From contig NZ_JACRTA010000002.1 in assembly GCF_014385065.1 (NCBI RefSeq), forward strand, positions 186,001-250,000: DNA of 64,000 bases, read 5' to 3'. The DNA comes from Lentihominibacter hominis (GTDB lineage: Bacteria > Bacillota > Clostridia > Peptostreptococcales > Anaerovoracaceae). The notes beneath the pieces were generated by a model that saw only the letters and a list, made by a program, of their open reading frames with translations, made no database searches and was not told the DNA's origin. Made by a program: the position numbers and the translations under genes. Below are positions 26,956-36,644 of the stretch, in pieces (the first letter of the stretch is position 1; every line of letters begins with the position of its first letter).

Positions 26956-29520
26956 ATGAAGAAGATAATAAGCAAGGTTCTTGCATTTGTCTTGGTATTA
27001 TCACTTATCGCGCCATGCATGATGTTTAAGGTAGATGCTGCGACAGTGAGCGGAAGCGGAACTGAAGCCGATCCGTATATTATCAAGAATGAAGCTGATT
27101 TTAAAATCTTAGACCAGAAGCAGAAGTATATCTATGCAGAGCTTGGAAACAACATCGAGCTTACTGCAGATGGATATACAATGAATTCTTTTAAAGGGAA
27201 ACTGGATGGCAAAGGATTTACTATTACCAATAATAAGTCGGGATCTCTTATAAAATCTTTTTATGGAGGCGAGTTAAAGAATTATACATGGGAGCTGTCG
27301 GAGTATTCCTATATGGTAGAGGAGCAGTTTCGCGGCAGTGATTATGTATATGACGGTATAACTGCCAAGGGAGATATTTCACTGACATCAAGCAATAATA
27401 ATGAAGGGCCTCTTCTCGTATATGCAGGTGGGAATACAACTATGAAGAATGTTACTATAGATATGAACTTGACTTCTCCTACATATAACGGGCTGTTCAT
27501 AGGATATGAGCCGGCTAAAGAGTCAAATTATGTTTTTGAAAACTGCAAAGTAAAGGGAACTTATGTCGGAGATCATATCGGTATATTGTACGGAAACGGT
27601 TCCATGGCTCAGGCAGGAGGCAGTGATTACGGACTGCAGCATGTCTTAGGAGTAAATGGAGAGACTGCAACTTCTGAAATTACCGTATCAAACATGGATC
27701 TTTCTGAGGCAGAGATCATAGGAATATCATCAAAGCCCCATTTATTGTGCGGCATAAGCTATAAAGCTTCTGATATGGAGACTTTGGAAAATGAACTTGC
27801 TGCAAAAGTAACAGGATATGATAAGCTGGTACAAGCTGAAAAGCTTGATGGATATAGTTTTTCACTTAATGATAGTGGTAATCTCAAGATAAATGTGTCT
27901 CAGGCAAATGATAAGGTAGGCTACTTTGTGGTATCGGCGGAGGTTTACAGCAATGTATTTTTCAGCAGCGGGAAAACAAACGGTACCATGAAACACTCGA
28001 TAAGTGAGAAAATAGATGTGGCCGACGGCGTGGATACATATTATTCAAGTCTGGGAAAGGTGAAATTTTATGACGGCCAGAACGGGGAACCGGGGACTGC
28101 GGGATTAAGCGGCAGTCTTGATACTATTACTGTAGACGGCGAAACTTATTATACTCTTACACACAGAGATGATGACATGATATATACTTTCGGTCAGGAG
28201 GCAAAGGTATCCAATACATCAAGAGTTGCGAATATGGTAAAAGTATCTGTCTATGACAAGAATAATAAACTTATTAATATCATAAGCAGCGCTGTTTCGG
28301 AAGACTTTTCATTGCCTTCCTTTGACACACAGAAAGCATCTGCGGGAACGGATTTATCTGAAATAAATTTATCTGACGGATGGTCTTGGGTAACCCCTGA
28401 TACAAAGGTGGTGTCAGGAGGACAGATAGCTTTTGCAAAGAAAGGTGCAGAAATAGCCCCTGTAAAGATTGTCGGTGAGATAGAAGTTGAAGGAATAACT
28501 CTTAATGCAGAAAAGTTAAATCTTGAAAAGGGAACAGAAAAAACTCTGACCGTAAAAGTTACCCCTGATGATGCCACAGACAAAACCGTAACATGGGAAT
28601 CGGCCGATGAGAAAATAGCTAAAGTTGATAAAGATGGAAAGGTTACGGGAATAACAAACGGAATCACGAAGGTTAAAGCTAAAGCTGGGAATAAAGAGGC
28701 TGAATGCGAAGTGACTGTGTATGAGGTAACTGCGGAAGCTCCAGCCGTTCCGGATGGAACTGTAGAAGAAGTTGTGTCTGGTATGTCAAAGGAAGCTGCG
28801 GAAAAAGCTGAGGAAGTGCTGACCTCTATGGTTGAAAAGGTAATCGCAGGCGGTGCAGTTTCCGGTATTGATAAGACTTCAGAAAAAGCTATAAGGGAAG
28901 CTGTGGAAAAGGGAGAGATTATAACGACGAAAATTACTTCCGAAGTGCTTGATAAAAAACCTGCAGATTTCGAAAATATTACAAGCGCTGTGGAGAAGCT
29001 TGCAGCTAAATACGATGTGAATTTTCAGATTGAGCAGTATCTTGATTTAGGAGTGAATCTACTGATTGACGGAAAAAAAGCCGGAACGATCACAGAACTT
29101 GACAGTCCTGTAGAGTTCACCATTGCAATTCCTGAGGAGGTACAAAAGGTTGCGAAAACCTATTTTATAATAAGGAATCATGAGAATACAGACGGAAATA
29201 TCGAGACATCAGTAATTTCTCCGAAAGTAAATGCTGACGGGACACTGACTTTTACAACAGACAGGTTCTCGACCTATGCACTTGCATATACTTCTGAGGA
29301 AATCAAAGAGAATATTGACCAGAGCGGAAGCGGCTGGATAGATGTTGATGATATTAAAGATGATACACCTGGTCAAAATGGGAATGTCAGTGATAAGACT
29401 GACACCGGCTCATCGAAGACAGGTGATGACAGCAATATTATTGTTTGGGCAGTATTAATTCTTGCAGCGGGAGCGGGCGTAGTTGCGTCAGGTCTTTACA
29501 GCAGAAGGAAAAAAGTATAA
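26956..29520 (+). CDS. Secreted cell-surface protein with Ig-like (Big_2) domain and cell-wall anchor-like tail
   Basis: An 854-residue exported protein of unknown function. A signal peptide (residues 1 to about 28, ending DAA) is followed by a GLUG/beta-helix-like start (GSGTEADPYIIKNEADF) and a large uncharacterised region. A bacterial Ig-like Big_2 domain lies at about 515-595 (KGTEKTLTVKVTPDDATDK, VTWESADEKIAKVDKDGKV). A helical/beta segment follows, then a Ser/Thr/Asp linker, SSKTGDDS, a hydrophobic helix and RRKKV. The tail looks like a divergent sortase signal, though it is not a canonical LPxTG. AGGAGG precedes the ATG. Expression is probably controlled by the G9 promoter upstream. 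Confidence 0.85.
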   Translation: MKKIISKVLAFVLVLSLIAPCMMFKVDAATVSGSGTEADPYIIKNEADFKILDQKQKYIYAELGNNIELTADGYTMNSFKGKLDGKGFTITNNKSGSLIKSFYGGELKNYTWELSEYSYMVEEQFRGSDYVYDGITAKGDISLTSSNNNEGPLLVYAGGNTTMKNVTIDMNLTSPTYNGLFIGYEPAKESNYVFENCKVKGTYVGDHIGILYGNGSMAQAGGSDYGLQHVLGVNGETATSEITVSNMDLSEAEIIGISSKPHLLCGISYKASDMETLENELAAKVTGYDKLVQAEKLDGYSFSLNDSGNLKINVSQANDKVGYFVVSAEVYSNVFFSSGKTNGTMKHSISEKIDVADGVDTYYSSLGKVKFYDGQNGEPGTAGLSGSLDTITVDGETYYTLTHRDDDMIYTFGQEAKVSNTSRVANMVKVSVYDKNNKLINIISSAVSEDFSLPSFDTQKASAGTDLSEINLSDGWSWVTPDTKVVSGGQIAFAKKGAEIAPVKIVGEIEVEGITLNAEKLNLEKGTEKTLTVKVTPDDATDKTVTWESADEKIAKVDKDGKVTGITNGITKVKAKAGNKEAECEVTVYEVTAEAPAVPDGTVEEVVSGMSKEAAEKAEEVLTSMVEKVIAGGAVSGIDKTSEKAIREAVEKGEIITTKITSEVLDKKPADFENITSAVEKLAAKYDVNFQIEQYLDLGVNLLIDGKKAGTITELDSPVEFTIAIPEEVQKVAKTYFIIRNHENTDGNIETSVISPKVNADGTLTFTTDRFSTYALAYTSEEIKENIDQSGSGWIDVDDIKDDTPGQNGNVSDKTDTGSSKTGDDSNIIVWAVLILAAGAGVVASGLYSRRKKV

Positions 29521-29572
29521 TAAATGTGTGGTTCTTTCGATTAAAAACAAATAAAATTTTTTGAACGAATTT

Positions 29573-29624
29573 AAAAGTTCCCATTAATATAGAATTATCT
29601 TATATTTGAATGGGAACTTTTTTA
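29573..29624. terminator. Bidirectional terminator between the surface protein and GPH transporter genes
   Basis: AAAAGTTCCCATT (29573-29585) pairs with AATGGGAACTTTT (29609-29621), with a nested AATATA/TATATT stem inside. Runs of A and T on the two sides let it work for both convergent genes. Confidence 0.85.
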
Positions 29625-29678
29625 TATTGGTTAAAGTTTTAAAAATTTAATGTATTATGTTATTTAAGTAAGAGCGGT

Positions 29679-31118
29679 TTAAAGTATTTCTGTGAAATCT
29701 TTTGTTGTATAGCTTTCTCCAGCCTCTTTTTTTGCAAGAGCTTCACGTAGTGCATCATGGTTCTTTTTATTTACAGGATATTTGGAAAATATTATCATAC
29801 TGATTAGTATAAATAGTGCCGGCAGCAATGTAGCTATAAGAAGTATTCCGTGTACGGAAGTTTGTGTTTGCTGTGCTGCACCGATGTATCCGAAAGCGCT
29901 CAGAAGCCATCCGACAGCATTGGTGGCGATAGCACCTCCTAATTTTTGAACGAATTGTGCACAGGCAACGATACTGCCTTCTCTGTGATGTCCATTTATG
30001 AATGTATCAATTTCGGCACAATCATATACTGTTGAGTAATACAGTCCCCAAAATGCGCTGGTTGTCAATGCGACGACAGCTCCGTTAATAATCACCTGAG
30101 AGAAATTTGAAAGACCCATGAAATAGAATACTACACAGTTTATAACAAACATTATACTGAAAAGAAAAAGTGTTTTCTTTTTACTTCCGATCTTATTGGC
30201 TATAATTATTGATATTGGCGTGCAGCATAATGCGATTACAGTGTATATGCTCCAGAAGGCTGCCTGCTGTACTTCTGTCATATGAGCGCAGTATGTGAAC
30301 ATATATACTCCGATACCACTGAACAGAGTATACCCGATGATATAAAACAGCCCTGTGAAAATCAGATTTCTGTATGCCTTCATACGAAATATATCTTTGT
30401 ATGTATTTATAAAACCCTGACTTTTTTCCTGCTTTTCCATCTCTCTTTGGAGATCGGCTGCAGAGTCTTCCCGGCCTCTGGTTGAGAACCAGCATATCAG
30501 ACAACAAAGTATTATTATTGCTGCGGCAAGACTGCCGGATATGCACCAGCATGTTTTTATATCTACTCCTTTAGGAACGAGGACTGCCATTATCCACATA
30601 GGACCGGAATTGCAGAGGGCTACAAACGGATATGAAAACAAGCCTACAATCATACGCATTGTATTTCTTTCGTTATAATCGTGAGTGACTTCTGCACCGA
30701 GAGCCGCATATGGTACACAATAAGTTGTGTAGAATGTCCACATCAATACAGCCATGAGAAGGTAGTAAATACTCTGACCAAGGCCGGTAAACTCATTCGG
30801 CAGGAACATTAGGAAAACGATAATGGCCAGAGGCCAGATGCTTCTGAACATCCACGGACGACGTCTTCCTCTTGGGTTTTTTGATTTGTCGGATAAGAAC
30901 CCCGCTATGGGAGCAGTAACGGCATCCCATAAGATTGCTATAAAAGAAATTGTTCCTGCTATAGCCGGATTAACTTTGGCAACATCGGTTAAAAAAAACA
31001 GAAAATAAGTGAAAAACAGGTTGTAAGGTATCGAATCCCCTGCACCGCCCAGACCGTAACCTATTTTTACTGATATAGGAACATGAGCGCTGTTTCTATT
31101 GATTCTTACATTTTCCAT
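29679..31118 (-). CDS. GPH-family sugar/glycoside:cation symporter (MelB-like)
   Basis: Glycoside-pentoside-hexuronide family MFS symporter with about 12 transmembrane segments, 479 residues. The N-terminal GYGLGGAGDSIPYNLFF and the loop GFLSDKSKNPRGRRRPWM are typical of the family. Members move melibiose, xylosides, glucuronides or related compounds with a cation; the substrate here is not determinable. A GGAG site precedes the start on the minus strand. It lies 53 nt downstream of the carboxylesterase and is probably co-transcribed, suggesting uptake of an esterified substrate that the esterase then hydrolyses. Confidence 0.88.
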   Translation of the reverse strand: MENVRINRNSAHVPISVKIGYGLGGAGDSIPYNLFFTYFLFFLTDVAKVNPAIAGTISFIAILWDAVTAPIAGFLSDKSKNPRGRRRPWMFRSIWPLAIIVFLMFLPNEFTGLGQSIYYLLMAVLMWTFYTTYCVPYAALGAEVTHDYNERNTMRMIVGLFSYPFVALCNSGPMWIMAVLVPKGVDIKTCWCISGSLAAAIIILCCLICWFSTRGREDSAADLQREMEKQEKSQGFINTYKDIFRMKAYRNLIFTGLFYIIGYTLFSGIGVYMFTYCAHMTEVQQAAFWSIYTVIALCCTPISIIIANKIGSKKKTLFLFSIMFVINCVVFYFMGLSNFSQVIINGAVVALTTSAFWGLYYSTVYDCAEIDTFINGHHREGSIVACAQFVQKLGGAIATNAVGWLLSAFGYIGAAQQTQTSVHGILLIATLLPALFILISMIIFSKYPVNKKNHDALREALAKKEAGESYTTKDFTEIL

Positions 31119-31171
31119 CAGTTGATTCTCCTTTTTAAACTATAGTAATTGTATATTACGTTTATGTGTAC

Positions 31172-32665
31172 CTAACGGTTATCGGAAAACATTTTATCTA
31201 TTATGCACCTGGACGCACCCTCAGGATCTTTTTCCATCGTCCACTGACTGTCTATGATCATGGTATTTCTGTCAGCGTCATTATAGGCTGCCCATTGTGG
31301 TGCACCTTTTGCAGAAGGTTTGCCGGCTTTTGCAAAGGACGCCCATGCTTCCTGCATCATAGAGGAGAGATTGTCAGGCACATCTAATCCTGTGAAACTT
31401 TCTTCCTCTTCCATGTTTCCGAATACGAAAGGGAGCTCTAAAGCATGACATGCACCTAAGCCTTTTATTCTTGATTTCCATGTAAAGTAATACATGTAAA
31501 CGTCATTGTAGCGGGACTGTTTCTCGGCCATATGTATAGCAGGGAGCCTGAACAGTATTTCATCATTAAGAGCTATATTATTTTCCTTCATGTTATGATT
31601 TTGCCTGTATCGGAAAAACTCTTCCCGTACAGCAATTTCGTTTATAAGAGGCGGAGTTGTTATGTAGAGCTGGTCTTCAAGAAACTTTATTGCCATATCG
31701 TCAAAGTTGTCAAAATAAAGCTTCCAGTAATTAAATTCGTTTGCATTGGTACCCAGCATCAATTTTATATTTGAAGCGCAGCCGCCGGCAAGTTCTTTGA
31801 AAGGGTCTCTCGGAATATCTTCATTATCTGCTTCCGGAGCAAATAGTATGCTGTACTTGGGACCATAGTTTTCTGCCCACGCCGGATATATTTTTCTTAT
31901 TTCTTCGGTGGGTACTTTTAAAAGCTCATCAATGGTCTCACAGCCTAAACGTGATGCGAAATCAGCGGCATGTTGTTTGCTTAAAAAGCTTCCTTTACAA
32001 AGGTTCAATGATCCGCTTTGGGCGATTACTTTATGAAACAGCCCTTTTGCCTTCGGCATTGTCATCAGAAGAGAAACCGAGCCGCCTCCTGCTGATTCAC
32101 CCAATATAGTGATGTTTTCATTATCTCCTCCGAAGGCGGATATATTTTCTTTGATCCATTGTAAAGCGCATATTTGATCGAGGAGACCGTTGTATCCACT
32201 TGTTTTATATTCAGAACCACCGTATTCCTCAAAATTCATGAAACCGAAGAAATTTACACGGTAGTTGAGTGTTACAAAGACGACATCCTGATTTAGAGCA
32301 AAATTATATCCATTATAAAGGGGATCAGAGGAACCACCTGATGAGTATGAGCCGCCGTGAATAAATACCATAACAGGTTTTTGAATTCCGGATGCCATAT
32401 TATGATTCCATATATTCAGTGTCAGACAGTCTTCACTTTGTCCCTGAGAAGAAATGGAGGCTGATTCTATCTCATCTATTTCCTGTACTGCTGTGTGGCC
32501 GAAGTTATAGGCCAATATTTGCTGATCCGACTCCGGTATGGGAACGGGGGCTTTGAATCTCAATTCGCCTACGGGCGGCAGTGCATAGGGTATCCCCAGA
32601 AATTCACTCATATTGTTGTGGTCCGTTTTACCTATTACAGTTCCTGTTTTTGTTTTAATTTGCAT
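31172..32665 (-). CDS. Type-B carboxylesterase (para-nitrobenzyl esterase-like)
   Basis: Alpha/beta-hydrolase of the carboxylesterase type B family, 497 residues. It shows SEDCLTLNIWNH, oxyanion HGG at 103-105, nucleophile Ser191 in GESAGGGSV, acid Glu310 in GTNANEF, and His407 in GACHALELPFVFG. No signal peptide is visible, so it acts in the cytosol. AGGAGG precedes the ATG. It is divergent from the AraC-type regulator and upstream of the GPH transporter, forming a small catabolic module for an ester-bearing compound of unknown identity. Confidence 0.92.
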   Translation of the reverse strand: MQIKTKTGTVIGKTDHNNMSEFLGIPYALPPVGELRFKAPVPIPESDQQILAYNFGHTAVQEIDEIESASISSQGQSEDCLTLNIWNHNMASGIQKPVMVFIHGGSYSSGGSSDPLYNGYNFALNQDVVFVTLNYRVNFFGFMNFEEYGGSEYKTSGYNGLLDQICALQWIKENISAFGGDNENITILGESAGGGSVSLLMTMPKAKGLFHKVIAQSGSLNLCKGSFLSKQHAADFASRLGCETIDELLKVPTEEIRKIYPAWAENYGPKYSILFAPEADNEDIPRDPFKELAGGCASNIKLMLGTNANEFNYWKLYFDNFDDMAIKFLEDQLYITTPPLINEIAVREEFFRYRQNHNMKENNIALNDEILFRLPAIHMAEKQSRYNDVYMYYFTWKSRIKGLGACHALELPFVFGNMEEEESFTGLDVPDNLSSMMQEAWASFAKAGKPSAKGAPQWAAYNDADRNTMIIDSQWTMEKDPEGASRCIIDKMFSDNR

Positions 32666-32704
32666 TGTTCTTCCTCCTGATAAATTAATTTTTATACAGC
32701 ATAA

Positions 32705-32727
32705 CTGAAATAAATTTAAATTTTCAG
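32705..32727. promoter_or_regulatory. Inverted repeat in the esterase/AraC divergent region
   Basis: CTGAAA (32705-32710) and TTTCAG (32722-32727) form an inverted repeat with an 11-base A/T spacer. It lies between the two divergent start codons, upstream of the likely esterase promoter, and is a candidate binding site for the adjacent regulator. Confidence 0.3.
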
Positions 32728-32757
32728 ATTATTCTTTGCTTTTTTATGCTTCTTTAC

Positions 32758-32786
32758 TTGCAGCGTTGCTTTTTGTAAATTATAAT
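32758..32786 (+). promoter_or_regulatory. Sigma-A promoter of the AraC-type regulator
   Basis: TTGCAG (32758-32763), a 17-base spacer and TATAAT (32781-32786), about 60 bases before the regulator start. Confidence 0.6.
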
Positions 32787-32846
32787 ATTATGACAAGATA
32801 TAGCCGATAGGCGACCCTGTTTTTAAAAGCGACATGAGGGATGGAT

Positions 32847-34745
32847 ATGTATTTAGAGAATCTTAAATGTAATAATGAATACCCTTTGAATGTGGAGATA
32901 CTTCATATAAATGAATATCCCCTTCATATGCATGAGTATGGGTATATAGAAATAATTTATGTTTTGAAAGGAAGCATAAATCTATATATAAGTACAGAAG
33001 ACATCTGTTTGAAAGCAGATGATGTTTTCATAGTAAATGAAGCCAATCTTCACTATATTCATGATTGTTCTGACGATAATGTTGTTCAAATATATCATAT
33101 ATATCTCGATGCCTTTTCTGATTATTATGCTGAATTTTCTCAGGTTCTTTTTATTTTGAACACAACTTATAACAATGATGTTCCGGAGTTGATAGAGTAT
33201 GTGAAAAATCTTCTTAGAAATATTTCCAAACAGTTTTTCGATATAGATATAGATCATAATCCACTCAATAATATTCATGAAAATCTTGTTTCCCTTTTGC
33301 TGTGCCTGACTAATAGTTTTCAATACTGGTATATTAAAGACAATAAAATTCAGCCTACCAACCCTTATAAGGATAAGCCGATACAGGTAAACAGAATACG
33401 TAATATAGTGAGATATATGTATGAGAACTATCAGAAAAAGCTTACTCTGGATGATATTGCGGAACATGAATATCTGAGCAAATATTACATATCTCATCTT
33501 TTTACGTCAGTGCTTGGTGAGTCATATCAAAATATAATCACGAGACTCCGGGTGGAAATGTCACTTATGGGTATAGCAGATACTAGCAAGAATTTGGAGG
33601 AAGTTGCCATTGAATCAGGTTTTTCCTCTCCGACATTTTTTAGAAGACGTTATAAAGATATTACAGGGTATTCTCCGTTTGAAGTCAGAAATTATTTTAA
33701 ATCAAGAACGATCGAAGTTATGAAGCCTGATATAACACATATTGACAATGTATCAGATATAGTGGCATTGTTGTCCGACACACAACATTATACATATCCG
33801 GTGACTCTTGCAGGAAGAAAAAACCTGAGGAATTATATTCTTGACTTTTCGAAGTCGCAGAATGCAGAGCTTAAAGGAACATGGAATTATATTTATGTAG
33901 AAAGCCTGTTTGAATGTCTGAGGGAAAGATATAGAGCAAATCTGTCTTTTTGCAGAGAACGGTTCGGGTTTTCTCATATTATTGTAAGCGTAAAGCAGCT
34001 TTTAGATGCCTATGAGGCTTTAAAATGTTTTGATTTTCTGCATGAGTTTTTGAGAAGTCTGCAAATGCTGGATATGGATATATGTGTAATTGATGACAGA
34101 AACGATACTTGCTTTTTTGATGATGCCGTAAGGTCTTTCGAAAGCTGGTGCATGGAAAAATACTCTATCGGTGTGAAGTGTATAGAAGATATTGCATCAG
34201 TGGAGATTATTTCCCTCCATGGTGATAATCCGGCTGATATGATGAGGCATCTGCTGGATGGTACTGATGTGATACGGGCGGTATCCATAGAATCGCTTTT
34301 TAATAGGGCAGGGCTGAAGAAGCCTCTGTATTATCTGTATGAAATAGTATGCTCGCTGGATGAACATATTATCGAGGCTGCAGAAAACTGTATTGTCACC
34401 AGAGAAGGGAATTCGATGCATGTAATGATATACTACAGCATCCGGGATTCAGTAGATACAGAATCACAATGTAGTGAGTTTTTGTTAAAATTGGTAAATC
34501 ACGGAGGGTGTATATTAAAAATAAAACATCTGAAAGATTTCGATATCAGCGAAGAGTCCATTTGGCACAGCATCAATTCACCGGAACTTATAAGCGAAGA
34601 TACCATGGAATATATAACAGCGGCTGCATCACTGCTCGCAGATATAAGATATGTACCTGCATGTCCGGAATATGATGTTTTCATTCCCCTGTATCGGGGG
34701 CAATGTGCACTTATTACGATAGAATGCAAAAATGATAAAGCATAG
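32847..34745 (+). CDS. AraC-family regulator with N-terminal cupin and large C-terminal GH39-like domain
   Basis: A transcription factor of about 632 residues. Residues 1-130 form a cupin sensor (LHINEYPLHMHEYGYIEIIYV). An AraC-type double helix-turn-helix lies at about 185-285 (LTLDDIAEHEYLSKYYISHLF, then EVAIESGFSSPTFFRRRYKD). The remaining 340 residues resemble the glycosidase-like C-terminal extension found in some clostridial AraC regulators, probably a ligand sensor. I choose the ATG at 32847 because GAGGG lies six bases before it; the ATG at 32841 abuts that site. It probably controls the divergent esterase-transporter pair. Confidence 0.88.
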   Translation: MYLENLKCNNEYPLNVEILHINEYPLHMHEYGYIEIIYVLKGSINLYISTEDICLKADDVFIVNEANLHYIHDCSDDNVVQIYHIYLDAFSDYYAEFSQVLFILNTTYNNDVPELIEYVKNLLRNISKQFFDIDIDHNPLNNIHENLVSLLLCLTNSFQYWYIKDNKIQPTNPYKDKPIQVNRIRNIVRYMYENYQKKLTLDDIAEHEYLSKYYISHLFTSVLGESYQNIITRLRVEMSLMGIADTSKNLEEVAIESGFSSPTFFRRRYKDITGYSPFEVRNYFKSRTIEVMKPDITHIDNVSDIVALLSDTQHYTYPVTLAGRKNLRNYILDFSKSQNAELKGTWNYIYVESLFECLRERYRANLSFCRERFGFSHIIVSVKQLLDAYEALKCFDFLHEFLRSLQMLDMDICVIDDRNDTCFFDDAVRSFESWCMEKYSIGVKCIEDIASVEIISLHGDNPADMMRHLLDGTDVIRAVSIESLFNRAGLKKPLYYLYEIVCSLDEHIIEAAENCIVTREGNSMHVMIYYSIRDSVDTESQCSEFLLKLVNHGGCILKIKHLKDFDISEESIWHSINSPELISEDTMEYITAAASLLADIRYVPACPEYDVFIPLYRGQCALITIECKNDKA

Positions 34746-34854
34746 AATTTTATAGAAAAATATGATTTTATAATAGTATTTTGTGTAAATAACATTAGCA
34801 GAGTAGTATAATAAAATTAGGCTAAGCCACTTGTTTCAGGTGAAAGGAGCAGAT

Positions 34855-36531
34855 ATGAAAATACAATTTTGCGGAGCTTCGACAGGCGTTACAGGGTCCT
34901 GTCATCTTATAACCACAGAGAATCATAAGATATTACTGGACTGCGGACAGTTTCAGGGCGGAAAGGCTCAGGAGGCTTTGAATTACGAGGAATTTCCTTT
35001 TGATCCTGCCCAGATAGATTACATGATTTTAAGTCATGCTCATATAGATCACTGCGGAAGGATTCCGCTTTTGGTAAAGAGAGGATTCAAGGGGAAGATA
35101 TATTGTACCGACGCTACAGCAGATCTTTTAGATGTTATGCTTAAGGACAGCGGTTATATTCATGAAAGAGAGGCCGAATGGAAAAACAAAAAAAACGAGA
35201 GAGCAGGGAGAGCTCTGGTGGAACCTTTGTACACATATAATGATGCGGCGGATTCTCTTAAATATGTAGAGCCTGTGCTTTACGATCAGCTGGTGGAGCT
35301 TAATGAGGAAATGAAGATTGTTTTCAATGATGCTGGACATATTCTGGGCTCAGCCATAACAGAGCTTTGGGTAACGGAAAATGATAACGTGTCAAAGATA
35401 GTGTTTTCAGGGGATTTGGGAGTAATGGACAGGCCTATTTTAAGGAACCCGACCATCATAAAGAAAGCCGACTATGTTATCATGGAAACGACATACGGCA
35501 ACAGATTGCACCCGGCCAATTCTATGGATGTCAAGGCACTTATGGATATAATCCGGGACACGGCGGCAAAGGGCGGCACAACGGTTATACCTTCTTTCGC
35601 CGTAGGAAGGACTCAGGAGCTTATATATGAATTAAATCGGGTGTATGAAACAGATAATGAATACCGCAGGGACTTTGACAATATAATGGTATATGTGGAC
35701 AGTCCTATGGCAACTACCGCGACAGAAGTTTTTAAACGCAACGCGCAGGTATTTGATGAAGAAACGAAGGAATTTATAACAAAGGGAGATAATCCTCTGG
35801 ATTTTAAGAACCTCAGATTTACAAGAACGAGTGAAGAGTCAATATGGCTTAATACTGATCCGGAGCCTAAAGTGATAATTTCCGCCAGCGGTATGTGTGA
35901 TGCAGGAAGGATAAGACATCACCTTAAGCATAACCTCTGGAACAGAAAATCCAGCATAGTTTTCGTGGGGTATCAGGCTGAAGGAACCCTCGGAAAGATG
36001 ATACTGGACGGTGCGGAGGAAGTTACGCTTTTTGGTGAAAAGGTAAAGGTAAATGCCAACATATATAATCTTGAGGGTTTTTCGGGACATGCTGACAGAG
36101 ACGGTCTTCTGGAATGGCTTAAAGGATTTAAGGCTGAGCCGAAGCATATTTTCCTTGTTCACGGTGAACCTGAGGCAAAGGAAGATTTCGCACAGACCGT
36201 TGAAGCTGAGTTGGGATATCATCCTATAGTGGTCAGAGGGAATTCTGAATTTGTTCTTGAAAAGGATGAACTTGTCAATATGGAGCAGGCCATGAAAGAG
36301 GAAGTGGATGAGGAAGTGTTAAACAGTCTGAGAGCTAATCTGTTTGATATACACCGAAGAATAGAAGATATATTGTATAATACTAAACTGGCTGTAGGGC
36401 AGGATATTTCTCCTGAAAAACTGTCTAAGATTAATAATATGGTACTTGAGCTGGAAAAATCAACTATGAATCTGGGCGCTGAAGTCAGTGACGGAGAAGG
36501 CAGGGATAAAACACAGCAAAATGATATTTAA
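34855..36531 (+). CDS. MBL-fold/beta-CASP RNA metallo-hydrolase
   Basis: Metallo-beta-lactamase fold with a beta-CASP insertion and RMMBL tail, as in RNA-processing nucleases (YSH1/CPSF73-like). Metal ligands are in SHAHIDHCGRIPLL and DAGHILGSA; beta-CASP motifs include FAVGRTQELIYEL, SASGMCDAGRIRHHLKHNLW and GFSGHADRDGLLEWL. A C-terminal helical extension of about 70 residues ends the 558-residue protein. The ATG at 34855 has an AAAGGAG site; an in-frame TTG 24 bases upstream is rejected. A TATAAT lies at 34807-34812. Probable role: RNA cleavage; the target is unknown. Confidence 0.88.
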   Translation: MKIQFCGASTGVTGSCHLITTENHKILLDCGQFQGGKAQEALNYEEFPFDPAQIDYMILSHAHIDHCGRIPLLVKRGFKGKIYCTDATADLLDVMLKDSGYIHEREAEWKNKKNERAGRALVEPLYTYNDAADSLKYVEPVLYDQLVELNEEMKIVFNDAGHILGSAITELWVTENDNVSKIVFSGDLGVMDRPILRNPTIIKKADYVIMETTYGNRLHPANSMDVKALMDIIRDTAAKGGTTVIPSFAVGRTQELIYELNRVYETDNEYRRDFDNIMVYVDSPMATTATEVFKRNAQVFDEETKEFITKGDNPLDFKNLRFTRTSEESIWLNTDPEPKVIISASGMCDAGRIRHHLKHNLWNRKSSIVFVGYQAEGTLGKMILDGAEEVTLFGEKVKVNANIYNLEGFSGHADRDGLLEWLKGFKAEPKHIFLVHGEPEAKEDFAQTVEAELGYHPIVVRGNSEFVLEKDELVNMEQAMKEEVDEEVLNSLRANLFDIHRRIEDILYNTKLAVGQDISPEKLSKINNMVLELEKSTMNLGAEVSDGEGRDKTQQNDI

Positions 36532-36644
36532 ATAACAGCTATAAAAGTATTAAAAGCAGGAAAAAACTTTTAAAAACATGTTGTGCATGTGGTAAAATAG
36601 AAATAGGTATTTAGTAGATATTATATTTGATAAAGGTGATAAGA

